Assembly: GCA_024398055.1 (NCBI GenBank)
Contig: CP073749.1
Span: forward strand, 1,116,001 to 1,180,000
Direction of reading: 5' to 3'
Length of the DNA stretch: 64,000 nucleotides
Source of the DNA: a bacterium SCSIO 12741
GTDB taxonomy: Bacteria > Bacteroidota > Bacteroidia > Flavobacteriales_G > Salibacteraceae
In this document: piece by piece, positions 46,014 to 55,518 of the stretch
Layout: each line of letters begins with the position of its first letter
Position numbering within the stretch: position 1 is the first letter of the stretch
Translations under genes and position numbers: made by a program
Notes under the pieces: generated by a model
Databases searched by the model: none
What the model was told of the DNA's origin: nothing
Seen by the model: only the letters and a program-made list of their open reading frames with translations

Positions 46014-48476
46014 TTATTCGATCACCGTAACCCGAAATTGGGACAAACTTTGATCGTCGCGCAAAATGACCAAATAGGTACCTGGGGCCTGGTTTAGAAT
46101 CACCTCTTTGTCCAATTGATGGTTGGAAGTTGACCAGGATTCGCGATAAACTTGTTTACCCAAAGTAGAATAGATATTCAATTCCACTCTTCCCTGAACC
46201 GCGTCGGCCTGAATTCTAAATGTTCCCTGCGTAGGATTTGGGAACACTTTGAGGCTTCCAAAACCAGATGCTTCGGCGATACCCATGCAGATTTCTGTCT
46301 GGGTAACCACCAGCGAATCACGGTAAGAGCATCCTACATCATGAACTTCTAACCAATAGAGTCCCGGGCCGGTAACTGTAAAGGTGCTTCCCTTGCTACC
46401 ATCTTGCCAGGTGTGGGGATTGGTAAAGGAATTGTGACCACTTTGCAACAAGATGGTCTCCTGGCTACAGATAGAGGTGTCCGGTCCAAAGTCGAAGGCA
46501 GGTGCTGCGTTCACCCTAATGTTCATGGAACAACTGGCACTATTACCACTGGAATCTCTAACGGTATAGGTATTGGTTGTTGTTCCTACTGGTAAGATTC
46601 CTCCCACAGCAACACCTGAAGTGAGTTGAACATTCCAATTGGTGCAATTATCAGAAACCCGAGGAAGATATTCTCCCGCCCGGTATCCATCCAATCGATT
46701 TTGGCAAACAGCGGTATCGGCCTTACAGGTTATGGTTGGAGTAATCGTATCAAATACAACAACTGCAGCTGGAATGGAAGCTTGATTTCCGGATGAGTCT
46801 TCCACGAAAATGGTGAAATGCTTTACCCCTAAATCAGCGCATCCAAATTGAGTTTGATTGGCGGTAACACGACTGATGCCGCACCCATCCGCAACACTGG
46901 CAATCAGCAATCCAGGTATGATGGTAGCCACACCGGAGGCATTCAAATACACCGTATCCGTTTTTGTAGTGGCAGTTGGTGGTGTGGTATCCAATACTGT
47001 TATGCGGGTGTTGGTCGTGTCGTATCGGCCACCGTAATCAGCGGCGGTAAACAACACGGTATGGGTTCCAATATCTGAGCAGTTGAATTGCGTTCGGCTC
47101 AGGCTAAAGAGCATGGAATTGCAGTTATCCCAACTTCCATCATCCAAGTCAGCTGGATTTACGATTACGTTTCCGGTCGAATCCAGGTAAAAGGTATCAG
47201 CCTTGGCCCTGGCAATGGGAACAATGTTGTCTTCGATCACCACAACCGATTGAACCGAATCCCGGTTTCCACTGGAATCAACCGCCGTTAAAGTGATCAG
47301 GAATTGCCCCATGTCGGTGCAGTCATAATTGGTTTTATCCACGTACAATTGGGCAATGGCGCAATTGTCGAAACTGTTGTCATTGATATCGGCCACGGTG
47401 AGTGATGCCAGGCCATTGGAGTCCAGGAAGATGGAATGATTACGTGCCTTGGCTTCTGGGCGTACGGTGTCGAGCACCACCACGTAGGTATGAGCCGTAT
47501 CCGTATTTCCAGCAGAGTCGGCCACGGTAAATACCACTGGATTTATTCCGCGATCGGCGCATTGAAACAGGGAGTCGTTTAGCGTCCAGGAGGTAATTCC
47601 AACGTTATCGGTACTTCCGTTATCCAGGTTTTGCGCGATGGCTTTGGCGTTACCAGCCGTATCCAGGTAGACCGTATCGGGTTTTGCCTTGGCAACCGGA
47701 GGAATTAAATCTGGGGCCGCACTAATACAAATGTTATCTACGCTACCCGTTAAACTTCGGGCGCTCCATCCTTTGGCCACCATTCCGAATTGGGCCGTGT
47801 TGAGCCCATCAATACTGGCGGGAATAACCAATGAAATAGGAGATCCTGTCATTTGGGTGGTTCGAGCTGAATCCAAATAGACGCTTAACTCAAGCAAAGT
47901 ATCCTGAGCTCTTTCCAACCTCATGTAGTAGTTCTTGTTTAGCCCCACATACCTTAAATGGCTGGAGTTGTATTCCGCTAAGCTATCCCGGGCTACAATT
48001 CTAAAATACAAGTGACCATCAGCAGGGTTAAAGCTTCTGAAATTTACGAAAATACCGTCCTGCACAGAGTTTGGATAACCGGTACAAGCCACGTTTAGGC
48101 AGTTAGAATAAGGCTCTCCTGTTCCCGCTGTTAGTGCCAATGTATAGGCGTCGCAATTTGGATTTCCTCCGATAGTTCCTGCCGAATTGGGCCTGAAGGT
48201 CCATTCAGCCGTAAAGTTGTCGTTATGGTCCAGCGATAGTCCAATGTTCTTATAAACTCGCCTTTGCTGGCCACAAGCAGCACTATTGTATTCCACTTGA
48301 CCATTGGCTACTTGAACCTGACTTCCTACCTGCATCCACCCAGTGGCCGTACTCAAATCATCACTGAATGAGCATGTTTTCTGAGCTATTCCAGACAGGG
48401 AAAAACACAACGCCAGTGTAAAAATCGAATACTTTAAAGCCCAGGGTAAAGACTTAAATGTTGCGATTGATTTCAT
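46014..48476 (-). CDS. Large T9SS-secreted HYR-type repeat protein
   Basis: ATG at 48476 gives a signal peptide ending in LSGIAQ; the frame extends 10 codons further without one. The 820-residue protein has an N-terminal jelly-roll domain (about 35-250), four Ig-like repeats of about 80 residues with the pattern KTDTVYLNASGVATI then CADLGVKHFTIFVEDSSGN, an HYR domain (AGEYLPRVSDNCTNW), a further Ig-like region and a type A T9SS sorting domain (LKVFPNPTQGTFRI to GTYLVIL). HYR repeats are usually adhesive. It faces the LamG-type gene tail to tail, with one base between the stops. Confidence 0.86.
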   Translation of the reverse strand: MKSIATFKSLPWALKYSIFTLALCFSLSGIAQKTCSFSDDLSTATGWMQVGSQVQVANGQVEYNSAACGQQRRVYKNIGLSLDHNDNFTAEWTFRPNSAGTIGGNPNCDAYTLALTAGTGEPYSNCLNVACTGYPNSVQDGIFVNFRSFNPADGHLYFRIVARDSLAEYNSSHLRYVGLNKNYYMRLERAQDTLLELSVYLDSARTTQMTGSPISLVIPASIDGLNTAQFGMVAKGWSARSLTGSVDNICISAAPDLIPPVAKAKPDTVYLDTAGNAKAIAQNLDNGSTDNVGITSWTLNDSLFQCADRGINPVVFTVADSAGNTDTAHTYVVVLDTVRPEAKARNHSIFLDSNGLASLTVADINDNSFDNCAIAQLYVDKTNYDCTDMGQFLITLTAVDSSGNRDSVQSVVVIEDNIVPIARAKADTFYLDSTGNVIVNPADLDDGSWDNCNSMLFSLSRTQFNCSDIGTHTVLFTAADYGGRYDTTNTRITVLDTTPPTATTKTDTVYLNASGVATIIPGLLIASVADGCGISRVTANQTQFGCADLGVKHFTIFVEDSSGNQASIPAAVVVFDTITPTITCKADTAVCQNRLDGYRAGEYLPRVSDNCTNWNVQLTSGVAVGGILPVGTTTNTYTVRDSSGNSASCSMNIRVNAAPAFDFGPDTSICSQETILLQSGHNSFTNPHTWQDGSKGSTFTVTGPGLYWLEVHDVGCSYRDSLVVTQTEICMGIAEASGFGSLKVFPNPTQGTFRIQADAVQGRVELNIYSTLGKQVYRESWSTSNHQLDKEVILNQAPGTYLVILRDDQSLSQFRVTVIE

Positions 48477-48490
48477 TTTCAATTGGTTTT

Positions 48491-48498
48491 CAAAGCTA
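48491..48498 (-). promoter_or_regulatory. -7 element before the HYR-repeat gene
   Basis: TAGCTTTG on the minus strand is an exact TAnnTTTG match, 14 bp upstream of the ATG at 48476, so the leader would be very short. It also supports that start over the upstream in-frame codon. Confidence 0.45.
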
Positions 48499-48561
48499 TT
48501 GACCAATCAAAAATAAGAAAGCCTGATAAATACCTGGGCTTCAGGTGGCTCTTGGTCGGAT

Positions 48562-49566
48562 TTACTTATTATCCTCTGAAAAACGAACTACCCAAATTCC
48601 ACGTAGTTGATTCGGTGAATAACCAACGGCCTTATCTTCCGGGTACAGTTTAGTCAGGGCATCAAGGGTTTCTGGCAATACTTGCTTTTGCGGTTCACCG
48701 TGGCACTGCATGCACATATCATTGGTCATGATTGGATAGTAGCCCACCAAATGGCCTTCCCAATCTTTTAACTCGGCTTGAGGCTTTTGGCCTGCTATCA
48801 ACTCAGATTTCATCCGACTGATCACCTCGAGTTCCTCCTCGTTAGCCGCATTGTTGGGATTTCTGTTTTTGTCTGAGACCCTTTTAATGGTGGCATTCAA
48901 CTCCAGGCTCATGCTATCGGTAAGAGGATAGGCTCGCTCATTGCAAAAGGTTAATGCTCCAGAAGTGCCTTTCTCCTTTATCGCTCCCAGCAAGTTTTTC
49001 CCCAATACTCCTTTTGTGGCCATGGCAAGCTTCCGACCTTTGGCCAGGTAATCTACCGTACCCAGGTCCTTCATTTCAGAATAGCGCTGTTGTTGTTTTT
49101 CAAACCCGCCCTCATACCAGCTCGAATCTTCCAAAGGCGTGTGATACAGGTAATAGGCGATAGCCTCCGCCTCATCTGGAGATACATTCATTTTTGGCAT
49201 GGGACCGTACTGAGCCACAGCCTCAGCTATTACCGCATTTTCCCTCGGATTATCCAAAAACAAACCCAGTTTCTTGCTCAATTGTTCCAACTCCACTCCT
49301 TCGGAAACATAGGTCGACTTGAGGACAGCCAAGTTGGGAGCCACAGTCCCCTCGTTTAGATTTGGTCTATGGCAGGCCAAGCAGGTATTAGATAAAGCTT
49401 CAAATCCTTGGGCCATTTTTAGATCATGCGGAGTCACCTTTACTGGTGGCTTCTCTTCTGAATCTTGTTCTTTTTCCGGACCGCTACAGGAAACGACAAG
49501 CACCATGCTGGAGAGCATTCCTAACATTATCCAACGGCTTAGTATTTGGGGGTTAAAAACCTTCAT
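48562..49566 (-). CDS. Dihaem c-type cytochrome lipoprotein with DUF3365 domain
   Basis: ATG at 49566 gives a lipobox (VLVVSC, Cys27). The 334-residue protein has two haem sites. The first, CLACH (residues 62-66), sits in a monohaem cytochrome c domain with the later YGPMPKMNVSPDEAEAIAYY supplying a methionine ligand. The second, CMQCH near residue 285, is inside a C-terminal DUF3365/Tll0287-like sensory-type domain (GALTFCNERAYPLTD, GYSPNQLRGIWVVRF). The combination suggests an electron-transfer or redox-sensing lipoprotein on the periplasmic side. No oxidase or reductase gene is adjacent. Confidence 0.86.
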   Translation of the reverse strand: MKVFNPQILSRWIMLGMLSSMVLVVSCSGPEKEQDSEEKPPVKVTPHDLKMAQGFEALSNTCLACHRPNLNEGTVAPNLAVLKSTYVSEGVELEQLSKKLGLFLDNPRENAVIAEAVAQYGPMPKMNVSPDEAEAIAYYLYHTPLEDSSWYEGGFEKQQQRYSEMKDLGTVDYLAKGRKLAMATKGVLGKNLLGAIKEKGTSGALTFCNERAYPLTDSMSLELNATIKRVSDKNRNPNNAANEEELEVISRMKSELIAGQKPQAELKDWEGHLVGYYPIMTNDMCMQCHGEPQKQVLPETLDALTKLYPEDKAVGYSPNQLRGIWVVRFSEDNK

Positions 49567-49589
49567 CAATCGTTGTTTTTCGTAAGGAT

Positions 49590-49597
49590 CAAAAATA
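49590..49597 (-). promoter_or_regulatory. -7 element before the dihaem cytochrome gene
   Basis: TATTTTTG on the minus strand matches TAnnTTTG exactly, 23 bp before the ATG at 49566. Confidence 0.42.
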
Positions 49598-49775
49598 GGT
49601 TGTTTTTCAAGTCCGGATTGTAACTCAGGTCACCTGGCAGATCAAATCCAATCGTTAAAAAACTGAAAACCAACACCGTCAGGAAAATGTGTTTTACAAT
49701 CGAGGATTTGTGCCATTAGCCCGTGGCAAGATCTCAGGAACTTTGGACTATCCAAAACACAAAAAAATAGAAATC

Positions 49776-50594
49776 ATGCGAAAAACAGTTTTAATCACCG
49801 GATCAAGCACAGGAATTGGACGCGCCACCGCACTGAAGTTTCAGCAAGAAGGCTGGAACGTTATTGCCACCATGCGATCTCCTGAAAAGGAAGAAGAATT
49901 GAATCAGTTGGACCATGTGTTGGTTACCCGACTGGATGTATTGGATTTGGATTCGATCAACCAAGCCATTGAAACCGGAATCGAGGCTTTTGGCGGAATT
50001 GATGTGTTGGTAAACAATGCCGGATATGGCGCCTACGGGCCATTGGAATCTTTTCCCCGAGAAAACATCGTTCGCCAGTTCAACACCAATGTGATAGGTC
50101 TATTGGACGTAACCCGTGCCATCCTCCCCCACATGAGATCCAGACAAGCAGGAACGATTATCAACATTTCATCCATTGGCGGAAAAATGACCTTCCCATT
50201 GGGATCTTTGTACCACGGAACCAAGTTTGCCGTCGAGGGAATTTCAGAAGCCTTGAATTACGAGACATCTCAGTTTGGAGTAAAAATCAAAATTGTAGAA
50301 CCAGGTGCTATTGCAACTGACTTTGGCGGTCGCTCTTTCGATTTCCAAAACGACGAGAGTCTCGCTGAATATCAAAGTACCGTTCAAACTCTCTATGCCG
50401 CTTTCGAAAATCTTGGAGGCAATGCATCCCCTGCATCCTTGGTAGGAGATGTGATTTACACAGCGGCTTCCGATGGTACCACTCAGATTCGCTATACAGC
50501 CGGACCTGATGCGGAAGAATTCATGAAAAACCGAAAGGAATACGATGACGCCACCTTTATCGGTGGAATCTTTAACCAATTCGGTTTGAAATAA
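49776..50594 (+). CDS. Short-chain dehydrogenase/reductase
   Basis: This is an NAD(P)-dependent oxidoreductase of the classical SDR family; the substrate is unknown. ATG at 49776 starts right before the cofactor motif (MRKTVLITGSSTGIGRATAL, the TGxxxGIG pattern). Further motifs are DVLVNNAGYGAYGP, the catalytic Ser in INISSIGG and the YxxxK pair in SLYHGTKFAVEG. The product is 272 residues long, normal for the family. It is a single gene followed by its own terminator. Confidence 0.92.
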   Translation: MRKTVLITGSSTGIGRATALKFQQEGWNVIATMRSPEKEEELNQLDHVLVTRLDVLDLDSINQAIETGIEAFGGIDVLVNNAGYGAYGPLESFPRENIVRQFNTNVIGLLDVTRAILPHMRSRQAGTIINISSIGGKMTFPLGSLYHGTKFAVEGISEALNYETSQFGVKIKIVEPGAIATDFGGRSFDFQNDESLAEYQSTVQTLYAAFENLGGNASPASLVGDVIYTAASDGTTQIRYTAGPDAEEFMKNRKEYDDATFIGGIFNQFGLK

Positions 50595-50614
50595 TAATTC
50601 GGTTTAGGTTGAGG

Positions 50615-50657
50615 GCCGCCTTCTTGACAAGTGTTGAGGGGCGGCTTTCTTTTTGTT
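50615..50657 (+). terminator. Rho-independent terminator after the SDR gene
   Basis: GCCGCC (50615-50620) pairs with GGCGGC (50640-50645) across a 19-base loop, followed by a T-rich tract (tttcttttt). It lies 20 bp past the SDR stop. Confidence 0.78.
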
Positions 50658-50709
50658 TGTTGAACCTTTACAAGCTATAGTTTTACCCCAATCAAACAAC
50701 GGTTTAGCA

Positions 50710-51633
50710 ATGATAAAAGGCCTACTTCCACTTCTGATAATACTCAACCTAAACGCCCACAGTCAGCGTTTCGAATACGTTTACCGCAATCCATCCGACA
50801 GCAGCCACAACTGCTATTTAAAGGTGATTCCCAACACCAAGGAGATGAAAGGCCTGATCGTTCGGGACTATTCTAACCTGCCCGATGTGACTAAATCTTC
50901 ACCCTATGGTTTTTTGGACCTCTGCACTCAAGCAGGTTATATGACCTTGTACACCAACACTTCCACCCAATTTCCCGAATTATTCACCCAAGATTCTACG
51001 ATGGCTCTTTTGGATCAAATCATCCATGAGGTTCTTGAAGACCATCAAATTCCAAAGGGCTCACTTTTTCTGGGTGGAATCTCTGCCAGTGGATCGAGGG
51101 CTTTGCGGTTTGCCGAGTACTGTGCTTCTGGCAAATCGGATCTTAAGATTAGTGGTGTGTTCGCTGTCGATTCTCCTTTGGATCTCACTCGGTTCTATAA
51201 TTCAGCCAAAAATCACCGATCCAATTTCAAAGAAGGCATGCTCTGGGAAGCCGATTGGATGTTGCCCTTGTTTCAAAAACTGTTTAACGGCAGTCCCGAT
51301 GAGTTCCCGATGGCTTACCAAGATGCCTCGGTATTCTCAGCCAACGACAGCTTGGGTGGGCAGGCCTTTAAACTGAAAAGCACACCTATCATCCTCTTTC
51401 ACGAACCGGATATTGATTGGTGGTTAAACGAACGTGGCGCTACCTACTACGACTTCAATTCCTATGATTTAGCCGGATTCACGCTTTGCCTTCAGCAACT
51501 GGGAAACACTGATATCACGCTGATTACCACCACCGGAAAAGGCTTTGACCGAAAAGGGAATAGAAATTGCCATTCCTGGACCATCGTGGATGAAGAACTT
51601 CTGGTCAATTGGATTGTTGATCATACGGAATAA
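50710..51633 (+). CDS. Exported alpha/beta-hydrolase-like protein
   Basis: ATG at 50710 gives a signal peptide ending in NAHSQ. The 307-residue protein looks like an alpha/beta hydrolase: a nucleophile-elbow-like segment SLFLGGISASGSRALRFAEY, a possible acid in GVFAVDSPLDL, and a late His in NCHSWTIVDEELL. The elbow reads GISAS, not the strict GxSxG, so catalytic activity is uncertain. I do not recognise a specific family. It stands between an SDR gene (with terminator) and the AsmA-like gene, 95 bp before it. Confidence 0.7.
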   Translation: MIKGLLPLLIILNLNAHSQRFEYVYRNPSDSSHNCYLKVIPNTKEMKGLIVRDYSNLPDVTKSSPYGFLDLCTQAGYMTLYTNTSTQFPELFTQDSTMALLDQIIHEVLEDHQIPKGSLFLGGISASGSRALRFAEYCASGKSDLKISGVFAVDSPLDLTRFYNSAKNHRSNFKEGMLWEADWMLPLFQKLFNGSPDEFPMAYQDASVFSANDSLGGQAFKLKSTPIILFHEPDIDWWLNERGATYYDFNSYDLAGFTLCLQQLGNTDITLITTTGKGFDRKGNRNCHSWTIVDEELLVNWIVDHTE

Positions 51634-51728
51634 GACGCAGATGACTTAAGCTCATTTTCTATTTGTCTGATTCTTTATCTATTGCTACTTTCACGTTTAA
51701 CGGGACAATTCAAAGAACATAAAGAATC

Positions 51729-54700
51729 ATGAAGATTCAATTCCAAAAACGAAAGCTGTTTTGGTGGCTGGCAGGACTCGCTATCACTTTACCTACTGCA
51801 TTTTTCGGCACCCTACTTTTGGTCCTTTACTTCAAGCAGGACGCCATTGTGCAGCATCAGTTGGAGGCCATTAACAAGAAGTACCAGGGCAAGGTGACCA
51901 TTGAAGATACGCACCTGGCTCCCTTCGAAGACTTTCCGCTCATCTCCATCAAAATAGATGAAGTTCATGTTTACGAGACCAAAGCTCCCGAAGCAACAGC
52001 CATTCTAAATGTGGCCGACATCTTTGTTCGATTCAATTTCTGGGACATTGTTACTGGCTCCTACGACATCCAATCCCTGTTAATCGAGGAAGGATTTTTT
52101 CATTTTGTGTTGCACGAAGATGGCAGCAACAACCTTGAAAATGCCCTGCTGACCTCGTCCGAAGAAAGTAGTGATGATCCCATGGACATCCATCTTCAGG
52201 AAATCACCTTGCGCAACCTGGACATTCACAAATTGAACGAATCGAATCAATTGATCGTAGAGACATTCGTTTACCAGGCCGATGGCGGGTTTAAAAGCGA
52301 AGGCAGCCTGATTCATGTTCATGTAGATTCAAAATTTGAGCTCAATGTGATCGATCATGGTGACACGACCTTTGTTAAACACAAACATTTCGATATTCAT
52401 ACCGATCTTGAGTACGACAGTGCCTCAGGTATACTCGCTTTTGAACCCTCACGCATTCAAATGGAGCATGGGGACTTTGAGTTAGAAGGGTCATTGGACA
52501 CCCAAAAAGACAACTACGTTGATATCAAAGTGAAGGGAACCAAGCCCAATTTTGATATGCTTATTGCCTTTGCTCCTGAAGACTTGATACCCGTACTGGA
52601 ACGCTACAAAAACGAAGGCAAGATTTACTTCAACGCATTACTTGAAGGACCTACCGCACAAGGCCAGTTACCCTTTATTGATGTTCAATTTGGAGCCAGC
52701 GAAGCCTTTTTGGAAAACACATCTGAAAGAAAGCGAATTGATGACATGGGCTTCCAGGGACACTTTACTAATGGTAAAGAGCGGAATCTACGTACCATGG
52801 AGTTTTCGTTGATCAACATGGCGGCGAAAATGGAGAATGGAAACTTTCTGGGTTCGGTTGAAGTGGTGAACTTTGAAGAGCCTGAGGTGGACATGGAACT
52901 TGATGCCGATTTTAACCTCGAATTTCTCGCCAGCTTTTTCAATCTCTCTGAAATTCAAGACGTATCAGGTCGGGTGGCCTTGAGCATGCGTTTTCACGAC
53001 ATTATAGACCTCGATCATCCGGAAAAGGCTTTAAACGATTTGAACCAAGCCTATTTCAGTGAACTAAAGATTACCGATTTCAGCCTGGCGTCTACCGAAC
53101 TTCCCGCCCAGCTCGAGCGACTCAATGCCCACCTGATCATGAATGGAAAAGAAGCCAAACTCGATCAGTTTGATCTAAAGTTCGGCGAATCGGATCTGTC
53201 CATCACCGGTTTTCTTACCGACCTCCCTGCCATCGTGCATCATACTTACGACCCCGTTGTGGCCCATCTCGAAATCAAATCTAAGCGACTTGATCTGGCA
53301 GAAATAACGGGTTACTCCAAAGAAGACAGCACGGGGATTGATGAGCAAATTGAAGACCTTCGAGTGAGCTTTTCCTTTAATTCATCGGCACGGGCTTTTA
53401 CTGAGTCGAAATACCTGCCCCATGGTGAGTTTTTCGTAGAGAGCCTACATGCTCAGCTCAAGCATTATCCGCACGAATTGCACGACTTTCACGTGGATGT
53501 AATGATTGATGAGCGTGATTTGAGCATCAAAGATTTTACCGGTTACATCGATGATTCGGATTTCCATTTCAATGGCTGGGTTCATGACTACGGTTTTTGG
53601 ATGCAAGATGTGTTGAACGGAGACGTGGATTTGGACGTTACCCTGAAGTCCGATCTCCTGCGGTTAGAAGATCTCTTTTCCTACCAAGGTGAGAATTATG
53701 TTCCCGAAGATTACCGCCATGAAGAGTTGGAACAACTGGCCGTGCACATCAATTCAAGCATGCACTTCCGGGATTCGCACCTACATTCCATCGATCTTGA
53801 ATTGGATAAGCTTGAGGCCAAGATGCATGTTCACCCCCTAAAGTTCGAAGAGTTCAACGGTCGAATCCATTACGAGGATGACCATTTGGTGGTAGAAAGA
53901 TTTCATGGAAAAATGGGACAAACCCGATTTGATGTGGACATGAATTACTACCTCGGCGATGATCCCACGGTAAGGAAACGAGACAATCATTTGGGACTCC
54001 ATGCCAGCTACATCGACTTTGATCAGCTCTTCGATTTCAAACTGCCCGGCGCCGAACCTGACACCCAAGTGGCCATTTTCGGGACCACCATGGATGTTCC
54101 AAAGCACGCCGACGCTTTCAACATTTACGAGCTACCCTTCACCGATATGACCTTTGATGTGGAGGTGGGACATTTTATCTACCACCGCATCGATCTGCAA
54201 GACATTCAAGCCAAAATGCGCACCACAGAAAACCACTACCTCTACATTGACACCCTGCACATGAATGCAGCCGGCGGAAAAGTGGATATGTCCGGTTATT
54301 TCAATGGAAGCGATCCGGAACACATTTACCTCAAGCCTAACTTAAATCTCACCAATGTAGAACTGGATCGGGTGTTGTTCAAATTCGAGAATTTCGGCCA
54401 GGATGTGATCGTGTCAGACAACCTTCATGGTCGTATTTCAGCCCATGTAACCGGTAAAATTCGCATCTACCCAGACCTCGTTCCCGATCTGGATCAATCC
54501 GAAGTGCACGCCGATATTGAAGTGCTCGAAGGCCGCCTGGAGAACTACGAATACATGCTCATGCTCTCTGATTATATGGGCGACAAGGACTTAACAAGCA
54601 TTCAATTTGACACCCTAAAAAACCACATGGACGTAACTAATGGGGTGCTCACCATTCCAAACATGACCATCGAATCTACCTTGGGCCATTACGAACTTTC

Positions 54701-54929
54701 TGGTACCCAGGACATGAACTACAACATGGAATACTACATCCGTGTGCCCTGGACAGTAATCAAAGAAGGTGCTCGTTACAAAATGTTCGGCAGTAAGAAA
54801 ACCGAAAGCGGTGAAACCGGCGATGACGAAATCGTTAAGGTAGATCCCAAGAAAAAGGTAAAATACCTCAACCTAAGAATCGCCGGCAACATGGAGGACT
54901 ACAAGATTTCTTTGGCTAAGGAGAAGTGA
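51729..54929 (+). CDS. Very large AsmA-like envelope protein
   Basis: The 1,066-residue protein has one N-terminal membrane helix (WLAGLAITLPTAFFGTLLLV, about 13-34) and then a long beta-rich periplasmic region. The first part (YFKQDAIVQHQLEAINKKYQ to IDEVHVYETKAP) and the C-terminal part (ITGFLTDLPA, LNLRIAGNMEDYKISLAK) fit the AsmA/TamB-like group, some members of which move phospholipids across the periplasm through a hydrophobic groove. Bacteroidota carry several such proteins of unknown individual role. It is rich in Asp and His. A bidirectional terminator follows. Confidence 0.84.
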   Translation: MKIQFQKRKLFWWLAGLAITLPTAFFGTLLLVLYFKQDAIVQHQLEAINKKYQGKVTIEDTHLAPFEDFPLISIKIDEVHVYETKAPEATAILNVADIFVRFNFWDIVTGSYDIQSLLIEEGFFHFVLHEDGSNNLENALLTSSEESSDDPMDIHLQEITLRNLDIHKLNESNQLIVETFVYQADGGFKSEGSLIHVHVDSKFELNVIDHGDTTFVKHKHFDIHTDLEYDSASGILAFEPSRIQMEHGDFELEGSLDTQKDNYVDIKVKGTKPNFDMLIAFAPEDLIPVLERYKNEGKIYFNALLEGPTAQGQLPFIDVQFGASEAFLENTSERKRIDDMGFQGHFTNGKERNLRTMEFSLINMAAKMENGNFLGSVEVVNFEEPEVDMELDADFNLEFLASFFNLSEIQDVSGRVALSMRFHDIIDLDHPEKALNDLNQAYFSELKITDFSLASTELPAQLERLNAHLIMNGKEAKLDQFDLKFGESDLSITGFLTDLPAIVHHTYDPVVAHLEIKSKRLDLAEITGYSKEDSTGIDEQIEDLRVSFSFNSSARAFTESKYLPHGEFFVESLHAQLKHYPHELHDFHVDVMIDERDLSIKDFTGYIDDSDFHFNGWVHDYGFWMQDVLNGDVDLDVTLKSDLLRLEDLFSYQGENYVPEDYRHEELEQLAVHINSSMHFRDSHLHSIDLELDKLEAKMHVHPLKFEEFNGRIHYEDDHLVVERFHGKMGQTRFDVDMNYYLGDDPTVRKRDNHLGLHASYIDFDQLFDFKLPGAEPDTQVAIFGTTMDVPKHADAFNIYELPFTDMTFDVEVGHFIYHRIDLQDIQAKMRTTENHYLYIDTLHMNAAGGKVDMSGYFNGSDPEHIYLKPNLNLTNVELDRVLFKFENFGQDVIVSDNLHGRISAHVTGKIRIYPDLVPDLDQSEVHADIEVLEGRLENYEYMLMLSDYMGDKDLTSIQFDTLKNHMDVTNGVLTIPNMTIESTLGHYELSGTQDMNYNMEYYIRVPWTVIKEGARYKMFGSKKTESGETGDDEIVKVDPKKKVKYLNLRIAGNMEDYKISLAKEK

Positions 54930-54936
54930 GAGGTAA

Positions 54937-55038
54937 GCTCGAGATTCGAGATTGGAGATTACCTACGGTGATCGCTTCGCTCTGAGTTGGAGATTGGAGA
55001 TTGGATTCCGATAACCATCGGGAGAGATTGGATAGTGA
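54937..55038. repeat. GAGATTGGAGATT micro-repeats in a spacer
   Basis: At least four copies of a GAGATTGGA/GAGATTCGA-type unit lie between the AsmA-like stop and the terminator. No gene is seen. The element is short and irregular, and I cannot assign it to a known family. Confidence 0.5.
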
Positions 55039-55054
55039 CATTCTGAAAATAAAA

Positions 55055-55083
55055 AAGCCCCTCAAAAAAATATCAAGGGGCTT
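55055..55083. terminator. Bidirectional terminator between convergent genes
   Basis: AAGCCCCT (55055-55062) pairs with AGGGGCTT (55076-55083), with A-rich sequence on the left and T-rich sequence on the right, so it can serve both the AsmA-like gene and the HMA-type gene. Confidence 0.82.
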
Positions 55084-55091
55084 CTTTTCAA

Positions 55092-55445
55092 TCAGTCCTT
55101 TTTACAACAAGCATCAAGCTTTGCATAGCCTGCTGGATCGGCAGGAATGTTGTCTGCTGGAAAGCCAAGTTTCGCGATTTCTTGTCGCAGTTCGTCCGGG
55201 GTAGTTTTTCCGCTTCTATAAATGATGGTGATGGTAGTATCGGACGGGTTGTACTGCACTTGCTTTACCCCTTTTCCAAAACTCAATTCACCTTCAAATC
55301 TTTTACCACAGCTGCCACAAACCTGACAATGGCTGCAGTTGATTTTTGTTTTAACGTTCAAGGTATCCATCTTGCTTTGACCATAAGAAAGAGCGGTAAA
55401 GCCCATAAATGCCAAGAAGAGGGAAAGGTTTAAAAGGATTTTCAT
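55092..55445 (-). CDS. Exported HMA-type metal-binding protein with CxxCxxCxxC
   Basis: The 117-residue protein has a signal peptide ending in LSYGQ and a heavy-metal-associated-like domain (TKINCSHCQVCGSCGKRFEG then GVKQVQYNPSDTTITIIYRS and ELRQEIAKLGF). Ordinary HMA domains have one MxCxxC site; here four cysteines (37, 40, 43, 46) follow each other every third position, and the C-terminus adds ACCKK. It may bind a soft metal such as copper, zinc or mercury in the periplasm. A DoxX-like gene lies 73 bp upstream on the same strand. Confidence 0.83.
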   Translation of the reverse strand: MKILLNLSLFLAFMGFTALSYGQSKMDTLNVKTKINCSHCQVCGSCGKRFEGELSFGKGVKQVQYNPSDTTITIIYRSGKTTPDELRQEIAKLGFPADNIPADPAGYAKLDACCKKD

Positions 55446-55518
55446 TGCATCGATTTTAGTGCCGCTAATATAAGAAGCTAAACTGGAACTTCCCTATCCG
55501 CTCAAAAGGAGGTTTATC

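Noticed and set aside
48518-48542. Terminator hairpin after the dihaem cytochrome gene
   Set aside because: Only a five-pair stem (AAGCC/GGCTT) with a long loop; too weak to list.
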